From Irpex lacteus (taxonomy: Eukaryota; Basidiomycota; Agaricomycetes; Polyporales; Irpicaceae): DNA of 14,293 nt. The DNA lies in NCBI GenBank assembly GCA_001986395.2, contig MQVO02000216.1:1-14293 (forward strand), given 5' to 3'. The stretch's first letter is position 1. Every line of letters begins with the position of its first letter. Of this stretch, positions 1 through 7,420 are shown in pieces. The notes below the pieces were generated by a model. It saw only the letters and a program-made list of their open reading frames with translations, was not told where the DNA came from and searched no databases. A program made the translations under genes and the position numbers.

Positions 1-840
1 CTAACTAACTCTATTTTATTTTAATTTATTATTAGCTCCACAAAAAAAATTGGTGGTCCTATAGATTAGAACGATCTGAATAGGAGCTATAAGGCTACTT
101 TATAACCGCTGATATTTATAGTTACTAATTGATAATTATTATTATTAAAAACACTCATGAAAGCTTATCTCAGGTAAAGGGTGTGCCTGTTAATAAGAAC
201 CTATCCAATGGAGATCGTACAAGAAGTATGGTTACTGCGTTGGAAAACTAGCATATCCGCAGCTCATATGACTGGAGTCTTTCAGCACGTTGGACGGATA
301 CTATGTTTGTGACATGAAGTTTTTAGTGGTATACTACGGTATTAGCTTAAATATGATATTAAGATATAAAGGGCTATTACCACTCTCTTTCACTAAAAAG
401 ACTGGTGGTTAACAATCCCTGATGAACTTCTTATGGAGCGCCCTAGAACAACTCCTCTGAAAATATATGCCTTGCAGGGGCGAAAAAACCTTGCGACACA
501 ACTATGTCTTAACTTAGAAAGTTAAAATTTACGTTATGGTTTTAAACGAAAAGTGCACTGAAACATGTAGGTACAAGGAATATTGCTTGAGATTGCATTC
601 AATTAGCAATGATTCGGGCACCATTAGCCTTGGATGATGAACGGAATGGTAAAGATAAGTTAAAGAGGAGGGGGGTACTCCGTCCAAACAATTGTAGCGC
701 CGGCACACCCGGCAGCTTACAACCATTTGAACTCCGTGCAGTCTCTTGGTGATTAAGACAAAAGATCAAAGATTGCCCCCAAGATCCTTGGGGAATGCAA
801 GGGGTTGAACTTTATTTAATAAAGCGGTAGGAACAAGAGT
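1..840. other. Structured non-coding segment, possibly group I intron relic
   Basis: No convincing reading frame is seen. Base composition is clearly less AT-rich than the flanks and there are several strong stem-loops. TATCCG at about 253-258 can pair with CGGATA at about 296-301, enclosing a GACT/AGTC hairpin. TTGTA/TACAA with an inner GCCGG/CCGGC stem lies at 692-722. CCCCAAG/CTTGGGG lies at 777-793. The stretch around 254-300 resembles the Q and R core elements of group I introns (ATCCGCAGC, then TTTCAGCACG). I could not find a matching P7 partner or splice junctions, so the intron assignment is an inference. It does not match conserved rns, RNase P or 5S rRNA landmarks that I know. Strand is undecided, although the intron-like motifs read on the plus strand. 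Confidence 0.3.
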
Positions 841-1775
841 GACTGTAGCTAAGATTAATTAAAATAAAATCTTTATTCAAATAGTTTTATTATCTCTCTG
901 ATTCTTTAACCTTACTCATTATTTTATAATTGTAAGAGTTCAAATATTCTTATTAGATTATGATTCTTTAGTTTAACACACTCCCTAAAAAACTAAATAA
1001 TTATCCCGGTATTATTAAAATTTAATTAAATTAAATTTTAATTAGAGCCTAGTGTTTTTAGGTTCTTGATTGTGAGAGTTCAAATGATTAATAGTTTAGT
1101 CTACTCATTTTTATCGTAAGTTCTATTGTATACAATAGGTCTACCCTTTACTTCCCGACTATCACGGGGATAGAGTAATAATAGTTCAATAGATTTTTAT
1201 CGTAATTTCTTTTGGTTACTCTTCCCCCACCCGTTGCCCTATTGTAATAAATTATTTTTGGTTCAATAAAAAGATGATATTCCAATAGATATAAAGAAAT
1301 AGTACCATGTGAAACGATATAATTTAGAATATGTATAGTATTATCCAAAAGTAAAATATAATCATTTAAATATTTCATAATAAACTATCAACAAATTATA
1401 TACAATACTAGTTTAATAATAAAGGATAAATATCCTTCACTTCGCTTAGTAAGAAAATTAATTAACTAATTTAAACATATAGCACACTAGCTAAATACTA
1501 TATAAACTAAACTAAACTAAACGAAACTAAATAAAATAACTCATCCTTTACCTACAAATATTGGTAGTCTTTTAAATTAAAATATTAATAAAGCTAATAT
1601 TAATACAGATCTGTAAGTAAGTAACACAAACAGGATGAGGGGTACCCATCATCCAGCACTGTAACGGTCAAATAAATCTGATTAAAATCGCATTCTCCCA
1701 AAAAACTTTTATTTTTAGGGGAGGGAGAATCTTTAAATTTATTTCAATGGAGGAGAGGATTATGGGAGCTATAAA
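841..1775. other. AT-rich non-coding spacer
   Basis: This stretch has no gene that I can support. It contains one hairpin element at 984-1062 and a related stem at 1697-1727 whose CTCCC and GGGAG ends enclose A and T tracts. Two similar phrases occur about 135 bases apart (around 931-947 and 1070-1086, both with GAGAGTTCAAAT or AAGAGTTCAAAT). A 76-codon minus-strand frame at 1148-1378 is low-complexity and AT-driven, so it is not called. Confidence 0.5.
984..1062. repeat. Composite hairpin element, family A, with AT-palindrome loop
   Basis: The arms CCTAAAAAACTA and CTAGTGTTTTTAGG pair. The loop carries a long AT palindrome of the AAAATTTAATTAAATT type. The 42 bases at 1011-1052 are the exact reverse complement of 11756-11797, so the two loci are inverted copies of one composite element. 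The arm is slightly diverged from the family consensus, with CCTA in place of CCCC. Confidence 0.75.
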
Positions 1776-2387
1776 ATGTATTTCTTTGTGTATTTAAAAG
1801 CAGCGTATGATATAAATCTATATGTTCGAGGTGGCTCTGTAGCAAACTATTATAAAATGTATAAAACATCCGAGGGTTGAGGTTTATTTTATAGTAAGGA
1901 TGTACGAATTTAATGTAATACATTAACTAGTTATAAGGGGATAATTGTCTATAATAAACTAATTATGGTTATTGAACAGAAAGTTAATGATGGTATATGT
2001 GACGTCGTGCCTCATCGTAACATCTTGCTCGTCATAGTTAAGGGGGGAAACTCAAAGATTTAGCTTGTCAAGGGCAAGGTTTTAAGGTGTTTGTAAACGC
2101 AAATGCTAAGCGTTATTTTAGCACAACTCGAACAGTACTTAATGATGAAAGTGTGGATAGAGGGATTGATCAGACAATAGGTCAATTGGATGGTCATCTT
2201 TATGATACCACTGATAAGCTTCTCCGTGATAAATTTTATTTTTAAAAGATTTTGGATTTATTACCGGATTTCCTGTACTTGTGATTTAGTCATTAATCCT
2301 TTTTGTATTATTATTAAAAAAGGGGGGGGTTTTACCTTAAATTTTGAGTTGAATGGTGGGTTGCAGCAAGAAATAATAAGGGGGTAA
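1776..2387 (+). pseudogene. Decayed protein-coding gene of unknown origin
   Basis: A frame opens with ATG at 1776 and reads MYFFVYLKAAYDINLYVRGG with natural-looking composition. TGA at 1878 would be Trp under the usual fungal mitochondrial code. An in-frame TAA at 1911 is followed in the same frame by about 50 more codons (including KLIMVIEQKVNDGICDVV) up to TAG at 2061. A shift near 2045-2060 then continues as DLACQGQGFKVFVNANAKRY up to TAA at 2243. A last piece in yet another frame, FTLNFELNGGLQQEIIRG, ends at 2387. The codon-like composition across the shifts argues for a real former gene of about 200 codons. I do not recognise the family. Plasmid origin is possible but unsupported. The end overlaps an A/T-tract hairpin at 2298-2323. 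Confidence 0.45.
2298..2323. repeat. A/T-tract hairpin, family B
   Basis: CCTTTTT and AAAAAAGG form a stem around a short AT loop, followed by a run of G. The same architecture recurs at 2866-2893, 5082-5113, 8621-8653, 10155-10179 and 12046-12071. Confidence 0.5.
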
Positions 2388-2470
2388 ACAAATTTATCTC
2401 AACTTAGATTGTTCCATTTTGTTCCATTCTTAAAAGAGATTATTAGAATAAGTTTTTGTTATTATTTAAA

Positions 2471-2562
2471 CCCAAAAAACTAGGGTCGCGGTAGAAATAA
2501 TCCCCAAAAAAACTAGTTAGAATTATTTATAATACCTAGTTTTTGGGGATGTTTTTTGGGGG
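2471..2562. repeat. Nested hairpin element, one family A copy inside another
   Basis: The outer arms CCCAAAAAAC (2471-2480) and GTTTTTTGGG (2551-2560) are exact reverse complements. Between them lies a complete second element at 2502-2548, with arms CCCCAAAAAAACTAG and CTAGTTTTTGGGG. The left part of the outer element, CTAGGGTCGCGGTAGAA, is the reverse complement of the loop of the element at 12513-12570, apart from a 6-base gap. The outer copy is therefore an inverted relative of that element, split by the inner one. This is direct sequence evidence of insertion. Confidence 0.8.
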
Positions 2563-2634
2563 ATCCTTTTTTTATATTATTTCTTTTTAAGAATTAAAAA
2601 GAAAAAGAGTATGGGGGCAAGGATAAAAACAAGA

Positions 2635-2707
2635 ATGGTAGAAGACTAAGTGGATTGTTACTCTTTTTGGGAAAGAGCCCTAGCGTGTTCGAGTCACGCC
2701 TACCATA
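2635..2707 (+). tRNA. trnP(tgg): tRNA-Pro (TGG)
   Basis: Acceptor ATGGTAG pairs fully with CTACCAT, leaving discriminator A. The anticodon arm is CTCTT-TTTGGGA-AAGAG, which gives anticodon TGG. The T arm is a perfect GCGTG/CACGC stem around TTCGAGT. The D stem is short and weak (GAC/GTT). No CCA is encoded, as is usual in mitochondria. tRNA-Asn follows on the same strand after about 40 bases. Confidence 0.92.
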
Positions 2708-2746
2708 TACTTAAAAAAAATAAAATATTTTAACTTATAAAAATTA

Positions 2747-2821
2747 GGGTGCCATGTCAGAGTGGTTAATGTGGAGTACTGTTAATACTTTTTTCAGAGG
2801 TTCAATTCCTCTTGGCACCTA
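2747..2821 (+). tRNA. trnN(gtt): tRNA-Asn (GTT)
   Basis: Acceptor GGGTGCC pairs with GGCACCT, including one G-T pair. The T arm is AGAGG-TTCAATT-CCTCT. The anticodon arm is GAGTA-CTGTTAA-TACTT, which gives anticodon GTT. The D arm is weakly paired. It lies just downstream of tRNA-Pro, so the two are probably processed from one transcript. Confidence 0.88.
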
Positions 2822-2865
2822 TAAAAATAATACTACAATAACTAATACCATTTATCATTTTTTCC

Positions 2866-2893
2866 CCTTTTTATTATTAAATAAATAAAAAGG
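2866..2893. repeat. A/T-tract hairpin, family B
   Basis: CCTTTTT and AAAAAGG enclose an AATAAT/ATTTATT loop. The element in the rRNA at 8621-8653 is the same sequence in inverted orientation, with a longer A run. It sits between tRNA-Asn and the orphan gene and could act as a processing or termination structure, which is inference. Confidence 0.6.
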
Positions 2894-3037
2894 TATAAAA
2901 TAAGGAGAAACACCTTCCTTATTATTAAGATGAAGATGGTGGATTGTTATTATCAAATTAGCTATACACTAAACCTCTAAACTTACTATTTAGTTAGTAA
3001 AGTAACTATAAAAAATAAATATAATATATTTTATACT

Positions 3038-3945
3038 ATGGTACAAAGAGATTATTTGGATGGATTTACAGACTATTTGATGAGTGGCTAGTACCAAGAC
3101 CACCACCAGATCCAGATTGGAAAATATGGAGATGGGGCTCAAACTCATACGACACCAGACCTGTAAATCCAAATATATTCTCCTCAGGAAGTATGGACAG
3201 ATACACCGTACCCAAGATAGAATCCAATTTCAGTAAAATACCCACAACAATATATGAGTCACTTACAGGGAAGACACATACAGATAGTTGGGTACCTACA
3301 TGGGTATGGTGGGTAGTTGGTGGAATTGTCTCATTTGGAGTAATATTCACAGCATTTTCAGTATACAAAGATCCATCAATCATAACAAATTTATTTCCAT
3401 GGAATAGAACTCCTAATGTAAATAATAATGTTCCACAGAATGGATTAGGTGCACCTGGTGATCAACCTGATATACAAATAAATGATGCAAGAACACACAG
3501 AAACCCCATATATTGGTTATATGATGGTCTTACAATGGTGACAGGTAACTACAGAACAGCATTGAATTGGTTCAATCCGTTCCATTGGGTATCTGGAGCA
3601 AATACATCAGATGCGTTCAATAATTTTATGCATGATCAAACTAATCCAAATACAGTAAATCGTGCACAATTTCCATATACAATGGATAATCCTCATGATA
3701 ACTGGTTTAATAGATTAAGATTAGCTGTATTTGGTGAAAGTAACAGTGAAAGATTGTTGAGAGAGACTAGGTTAAGAGAGGTTCAAGAAGCTCACGATGT
3801 ATTTGTACATGGTACAGGTGTACACACTCCTGCAAAACCGAGCGGACCCTTCGATCCCTCAGCAGCATTTGAAGAAAACAAGTTATTTAAAACAATCTGT
3901 AGCTGGTACTGGACACAACTCACCATTACATGCACCTTCTGTTAA
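3038..3945 (+). CDS. Orphan gene, N-terminal part: Trp-rich membrane protein
   Basis: The first in-frame ATG is at 3193, giving 250 codons. The same frame is open upstream to a stop near 3019 and reads sensibly (RLFGWIYRLFDEWLVPRPPP from about 3049), so the true start is probably earlier. ATG 3038 would fit if one frame change occurred at about 3047-3052. Visible features: a Trp-rich and Pro-rich leader, then one strong membrane segment about 35-60 residues after ATG 3193 (WVWWVVGGIVSFGVIFTAFS), then a long Asn-rich, Asp-rich and Trp-rich region containing NPFHWVSGANTSD and NWFNRLRLAVFGE. The frame changes by +1 near 3890 in a TTTAAAACA context. After that point this frame reads only a short anomalous tail to TAA at 3943. 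I do not recognise a family. It is not a standard mitochondrial gene, and plasmid or other foreign origin is plausible. Confidence 0.6.
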
Positions 3946-4210
3946 AGATACACTTAAAAACTTTAGTATGGAAAATGCATTTAATGAAGCTAAAAACCCA
4001 ATAAAATCTACTCCTATTGACCCTGCAAATATTCCTGCTGATGATCAGAAAGCATGGAGTGAACATGAGTATGAAAAAGGTAAAGGTCCAGGTCCCAAAA
4101 ATGATGTAAATCCAGCTGAAGGATCATCTAATAAATCTTCTAACAATCAACCTCAATCTCCTAAATCTGATGTAGTGATCATCAACCTCAATCTCATAAA
4201 TCTGAGGTGA
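3893..4210 (+). CDS. Orphan gene, middle part, +1 frame relative to upstream piece
   Basis: The coding signal continues here in the next frame from about 3893 (QSVAGTGHNSPLHAPSVKDT). It is hydrophilic and rich in Pro, Lys, Asp, Asn and Ser, with SMENAFNEAKNPIKSTPI and a KGKGPGPKND stretch, and it is probably disordered. No catalytic motif is visible. The piece ends in a 35-base tandem duplication: 4147-4174 is repeated with few changes at 4182-4209. Because 35 is not a multiple of three, the second copy throws the frame and gives a stop at 4208-4210. The downstream coding continues in the other frame. Taken alone this is not an independent gene, because nothing marks a start here. Confidence 0.5.
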   Translation, partial: QSVAGTGHNSPLHAPSVKDTLKNFSMENAFNEAKNPIKSTPIDPANIPADDQKAWSEHEYEKGKGPGPKNDVNPAEGSSNKSSNNQPQSPKSDVVIINLNLINLR

Positions 4211-4858
4211 ATGATCATCAAACAGAAGATGATAAAGGTAAAAATGATAAAGGTAAAGATAAACAAGAGGATACAAATAAATCATCTAAACAAACTAAAG
4301 CAGATAGAGCTACAGTGAGTTTAGATGATGAAGAAGAAGAACCTCAGCGTAGACATCCAATACTTGATGCATTCCATAAAATGATTAGTAATAAGAGAGC
4401 TCTAAGAGAGCAAGCACCTACAACTATTTTTGATACTGATACTCATGATAATTCAAATATTCCCCATGAATATAAGAATGAGCATGATAAAGATTCAAAA
4501 TTTAAGCCTAATATCTATAGAATAAATGATGCATATATGGAAGATAAAGATTTAGAACGTGATGTAAGAAGATATAATGAACCTAATGATGAAAATTATT
4601 GGTCAAGTGAAGGAAGTTCTTACGATCATGATCATAATTCTAATGTAGATAAGACTCCAAAAGAGTTTAATAAATCTATTTATAATTATCATGATGAGTT
4701 TGCCAGCCCAGTTGATTTAGAATCTATTAAAAGAGATGATTCTATCTCTAAAATATTAGATGATGTGTGGGCTGATAAAACTCAAGATGATACTCCTGAA
4801 AAGTAATATTAATGAGAGTAAATCATCAAATGAGGATAATGATAAATGAGATTTTTAA
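4207..4858 (+). CDS. Orphan gene, C-terminal part: charged low-complexity tail
   Basis: GTG at 4207 is only the nominal start; the frame is open further upstream across the 35-base repeat. The product is very hydrophilic, with KGKNDKGKDKQED (from two GATAAAGGTAAA units at 4230-4241 and 4245-4256), an acidic DDEEEE run and many Asp, Asn and His residues (SSYDHDHNSN). The ORF stops at TAA 4804. One base later, in the +1 frame, coding-like sequence continues (SNINESKSSNEDNDK) to TGA 4847, or to TAA 4856 if TGA is Trp. The end therefore also lies across a frame change, in a GAAAAG run. Function is unknown. Such tails are common in anchoring or nucleic-acid-binding proteins, but nothing here proves either. 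Confidence 0.5.
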
Positions 4859-5420
4859 TATAACCCAAATGCGAGTTAGTGTAATGGGAGTTAGAATTTG
4901 TCTATAGGAATAATTTTGTGTCTAATATAATAAAAATATATAATTAACTATTTTTATATTGTCCTGATTTAAATCTAAAAATTTTAGATACAAAGTGGTA
5001 CTAATTTCTAATTTAAATTAAATTAATTTTTGTTCCAGACATAAGTGTTAAATATTATATAATAAACTTTACTCTTCTTCTCTCCCTTTTTTCTTTAAAA
5101 TAAAAGTAGGGAGACTTGCTTAATATATACCCTTAATTTAATTAAATTTCTTTTTTATAAAATTTTACCCCAAGTTAACTTGTTTTTACTTCTTAATGTA
5201 TTCTATAACCTTTACTAAATAGTAATAATATAAATAATTACCTCTTTTTGGTCTTTTTGGCCCTTTATCTTTTTTTAATAAAAAAAAAAAATAAAAGAAA
5301 TAAAATAAGAAGAAGAGGCAACGATTATTTTTATCTCAGTTTTAGACATCTTAACTCTCTTTTAGGTTTATATCTCCATCCACAGTTTGTACTGTCGAAG
5401 GATAGATTTTTTACTTAAAC
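4859..5420. other. AT-rich non-coding spacer
   Basis: No gene is seen. The stretch contains A/T-tract stems, including 5082-5113 (CTCCC and GGGAG ends) and a longer one whose CCTCTTTTT near 5241 can pair with the GAAGAAGAGG end near 5309-5318. Confidence 0.5.
5082..5113. repeat. A/T-tract hairpin, family B
   Basis: CTCCCTTTTTTCTTT pairs imperfectly with AAAATAAAAGTAGGGAG. It is a member of the A/T-tract hairpin group. Confidence 0.5.
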
Positions 5421-5489
5421 TAAAAAAAACTAGGACCCAGCCCACAAAGTGGATTGGATTGTGGACAGAAATAATTAGTTTTTTTGGGA
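5421..5489. repeat. Diverged hairpin element, family A, with GC-cluster loop
   Basis: The arms TAAAAAAAACTAGG and AATTAGTTTTTTTGGGA pair. The loop holds a GC-richer insert in which CCACAAAGTGG is self-complementary. The arm has lost the leading C run. The GC insert resembles other CCACT/AGTGG clusters in the window. Confidence 0.55.
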
Positions 5490-5808
5490 TCTATGAGATT
5501 TTACAGTTAGCTCAGTAATTTTATAACTATAATGATCACACTTTTCAATTTTGATGGCAATAAATCTCTTTAGTTCGTCACCAGTATGCATAAGAATTGA
5601 ACAGTTTTTTGGATTATCTGAGTATTAAGACAATCCACTTAGAATCTAAGAGGTCGTGGTTGGAGGATAATCAGTCTTCTAATCTTAAATATAGTCTCAT
5701 CAAATACTTGTAAAGCTAAAGGGGATTGGAACCTTAAGATATGAAGGGAATAATACGATATATTTGTATAGTAATAAAGTTTACTAGAATGAGGAATCTC
5801 CGATAAAA
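5490..5808. other. Non-coding spacer with stem-forming sequence
   Basis: No gene is called. Two pairs of 7-base complementary sequences occur at tRNA-like spacing: GAGATTT/AAATCTC (5495-5501 with 5562-5568) and GATTATC/GATAATC (5612-5618 with 5665-5671). Neither encloses proper anticodon and T arms. A CTTAG/CTAAG hairpin lies within the second. It may be decayed RNA or intron sequence. Confidence 0.35.
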
Positions 5809-5851
5809 GCAAATAAAGACAATCAATACTTTTTTAATTTAGGGGGGAGTG
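5809..5851 (+). repeat. Direct repeat D, copy 1
   Basis: The first 30 bases (5809-5838, starting GCAAATAAAGACAATCAATA) recur exactly at 6493-6522. The last 32 bases (5820-5851, ending AATTTAGGGGGGAGTG) recur exactly at 8053-8084. This copy therefore contains both versions and may be the parental form. With copy 2 it brackets a decayed minus-strand gene. Confidence 0.8.
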
Positions 5852-6496
5852 TCAAGACGAGTACCATTTGCATCAATCCGAATATAATATATTTGTACTT
5901 TTATCTATATAATCGGCAGGGTATTCTCTATCAAGAATAGTATTATGTATTATTTTAGCTATATTTTTATATTCTTCGAGTTTATAGATATATTATATAA
6001 TACTAGAACACAACGCCCATTTTCATGTAAGATGTTGGAATGTATTTATAATTCTTTCTACGTATGCATCAGATATATTATTATGTCTATGTATAACAGT
6101 AAAATCTTGTTTTTCATTTTCAATAACTCTTTGTATAATTTCTAGATAACAGATAAAAGTATAGAATGGTTTATAAATCTATCCAAAAAAACTAGGCTCT
6201 TTGTTGGAAGTACTTTTTTAATTTATCCTTTTTATTACCTTAACTTCTATTAAATTACTGTTATTTGATAGAAGAATAACTAATTCTAAACCCAATAATA
6301 TTAATTCCTCATTAGAGAGATATAGATTGTTTTCACTACGGTACTCTAAAAATTTACATTCATTACTTATTACTCCACTTTCTAAATCTTTATTATACTT
6401 TTCTATACATACCAGTTCACTGCTGAGTACTACCAACAACACTTCTAACACATGCACTAGAAATACTTTACTGAGACTGAGATTTTGTTGATGCAA
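5852..6496 (-). pseudogene. Decayed minus-strand gene of unknown function
   Basis: On the minus strand a 92-codon frame runs from 6496 to 6218 (including NNLYLSNEELILLGLELVIL). After a break at a hairpin half-element, coding-like sequence resumes at about 6145-5990 (VIENEKQDFTVIHRHNNISD, then AYVERIINTFQHLTWKW). In a third frame it continues to about 5855 (LEEYKNIAKIIHNTILDREY). Two TGA codons near the end would be Trp under the fungal mitochondrial code. The plus-strand frame at 5945-6145 is a shadow. I cannot name the family. The whole piece lies between exact 30-base direct repeats at 5809-5838 and 6493-6522, which suggests it entered or was duplicated as one unit. Confidence 0.4.
6183..6200. 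repeat. Half hairpin element, family A (left arm only)
   Basis: CCAAAAAAACTAGGCTCT matches the left arm of the composite elements at 11748-11830 and, in inverted orientation, 984-1062, including the CTAGGCTCT junction. No right arm follows. It sits at the break between two pieces of the minus-strand decayed gene. Confidence 0.6.
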
Positions 6497-6522
6497 ATAA
6501 AGACAATCAATACTTTTTTAAT
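6493..6522 (+). repeat. Direct repeat D, copy 2
   Basis: This 30-base exact copy of 5809-5838 is followed at once by direct repeat E (6523-6557). Confidence 0.8.
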
Positions 6523-6557
6523 CTACTTAAAATAAAATTAAATAAATTACACAGTCT
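6523..6557 (+). repeat. Direct repeat E, copy 1
   Basis: 35 bases starting CTACTTAAAATAAAATTAAA and ending ACACAGTCT are exactly repeated at 7353-7387. A 15-base partial copy lies at 7731-7745. It overlaps the downstream end of the second nad4 fragment. Confidence 0.8.
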
Positions 6558-6766
6558 TTCTTTCTTTTAATCTTATTCCCCTTTCTCCTACTTTAATAAG
6601 TAGACCTGATGATACAAAACCATGAGCTACTGATAATACTAAACTACCAGTTAAACCTGTGATACTATAAGAGAATATACTTAATATACATACAGCCATA
6701 TGAGATAAAGAACTCTAAGCTACTATAACTATCAGATCAGTTTGTCTTAATGTTATTATAGGTGCC
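6547..6766 (-). pseudogene. nad4: nad4 fragment (C-terminal half), NADH dehydrogenase subunit 4
   Basis: Read on the minus strand, this gives TLRQTDLIVIVA, a TAG, then SSLSHMAVCILSIFS and LSVAHGFVSSGLLIKVGERG, ending at TAA (6547-6549). It matches the conserved core of mitochondrial NAD4, a proton-pumping membrane subunit of complex I: the region around A-Y-S-S-x-S-H-M followed by S-H-G-x-V-S. TAG at 6714-6716 replaces the near-invariant Tyr before SSLSHM. The sequence diverges from NAD4 after the GLLIKVG segment. The matching N-terminal part lies further upstream on the same strand at 7734-8049, and the roughly 140 residues that should lie between are missing. A full nad4 presumably exists elsewhere in the genome. 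The downstream end falls in direct repeat E. Confidence 0.8.
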
Positions 6767-6794
6767 CTAATTAAAATTTAATTAAATTTTAATA
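6767..6794. repeat. AT palindrome, loop part of the composite hairpin
   Basis: CTAATTAAAATTTAATTAAA and its continuation form a near-perfect palindrome. It is the same AT palindrome found in the loops of the composite elements at 984-1062 and 11748-11830, but here it lacks the A-tract arms. It caps the upstream end of the nad4 fragment. Confidence 0.55.
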
Positions 6795-6827
6795 ACCCCT
6801 ACCAAAATAATTAAATAATTTATTAAG

Positions 6828-6851
6828 CCACTAGCCACTAAAGTGGAGTGG
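6828..6851. repeat. GC-cluster hairpin
   Basis: CCACT-AG-CCACT is followed by AA and AGTGG-AGTGG, giving two stacked 5-bp stems. Related CCACT/AGTGG stems occur at 11494-11516 and in the loop of the element at 5421-5489. Confidence 0.55.
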
Positions 6852-7057
6852 AGAGTGATTACAATAAACTATTATTCTTTTGAAGAGTTAAATAAATAGA
6901 GTAGGGAAAAGAGTTAAATAATTATAAAAATATTATTCTAAGATTATTTATTATTAATCGCTAGCTCCCTTTAAATTCTTTAACTTTACTCATCTTTGAG
7001 AGAACAAACATTAATTTATTTTAATTGTTTAATTAAATTTATTCTTATTCTAACAAT
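6852..7057. other. AT-rich spacer, nothing recognised
   Basis: This is AT-rich sequence without a supported gene. A short phrase (GTTAAATAAATAGAGTA) near 6885 recurs near 7222. Confidence 0.4.
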
Positions 7058-7105
7058 CCCCCAAAAAACTAATTAGAATGAATTCTAATTCCTAGTGTTT
7101 TTGGG
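7058..7105. repeat. Complete hairpin element, family A
   Basis: CCCCCAAAAAACTA and CCTAGTGTTTTTGGG form the arms. The loop ATTAGAATGAATTCTAAT is itself self-complementary, so almost the whole element folds into one stem. Confidence 0.8.
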
Positions 7106-7131
7106 ACTCTGATTCTTTAGTTATTATTTGT

Positions 7132-7218
7132 AAGTTAATTGGAGGGAGGACACAAGGGGGAATCCCTCTAGTACTAATCTTAACTCTTTGGAACCCAAGT
7201 TAATTGGAGGGAGGACAC
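7132..7218 (+). repeat. Pair of 22-base direct repeats F
   Basis: AAGTTAATTGGAGGGAGGAC plus AC occurs at 7132-7153 and again exactly at 7197-7218, with 43 bases between. It contains the purine-rich GGAGGGAGGA block, which stands out in this AT-rich background. Confidence 0.75.
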
Positions 7219-7352
7219 TCAGTTAAATAAATAGAGTATTTATTATCCTTTAGGTTAAAGAGAATTAGAATAAATAATAAGATAGCTATTTACTTAGTCT
7301 ATCCATATTCCACAAAGGGTATTAGTTAGAATTATATTGTTAAATAGACCCT

Positions 7353-7387
7353 CTACTTAAAATAAAATTAAATAAATTACACAGTCT
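7353..7387 (+). repeat. Direct repeat E, copy 2
   Basis: Exact 35-base copy of 6523-6557. With the partial copy at 7731-7745 it brackets the homing-endonuclease fragment. Confidence 0.8.
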
Positions 7388-7398
7388 GTACCCTAAAA

Positions 7399-7420
7399 TA
7401 ATTCTAACTAGTTTTTTTGG
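7399..7420. repeat. Half hairpin element, family A (right arm only)
   Basis: TAATTCTAACTAGTTTTTTT plus GG matches the right half of a family A element in inverted orientation. No left arm precedes it. The LAGLIDADG frame begins directly after it, so the gene fragment and the hairpin share a breakpoint. Confidence 0.6.

Noticed and set aside
529..726. 65-codon minus-strand ORF
   Set aside because: It lies across structured non-coding sequence with strong hairpins, and its translation shows no family features.
820..845. Resemblance to the 3' end of small-subunit rRNA (GTAGGAACAAGAGTGACTGTAG)
   Set aside because: No other small-subunit landmark, such as the ACACACCGCCCGTC or 530-loop sequence, is present upstream.
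1148..1378. 76-codon minus-strand ORF
   Set aside because: Ile/Tyr/Asn/Leu-biased translation of AT-rich DNA, with no motif and no conserved context.
2990..3383. Two minus-strand ORFs opposite the start of the orphan gene
   Set aside because: They overlap the plus-strand frame, whose Trp-rich composition and membrane segment are clearly the better coding signal.
5495..5569. tRNA-like segment with a perfect GAGATTT/AAATCTC acceptor and a TAGCTCAGT D-arm-like motif
   Set aside because: No anticodon stem and no proper T arm can be formed on either strand, and the D-arm motif is displaced by several bases.
5612..5672. Possible truncated tRNA-Leu: GATTATC/GATAATC acceptor with TAAGACA and CTTAG motifs
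   Set aside because: The T arm is missing, the anticodon stem does not pair, and the length is about 61 bases.
5945..6145. 66-codon plus-strand ORF
   Set aside because: It is a shadow of the more protein-like minus-strand segments, with Phe/Ile/Tyr-rich low complexity.
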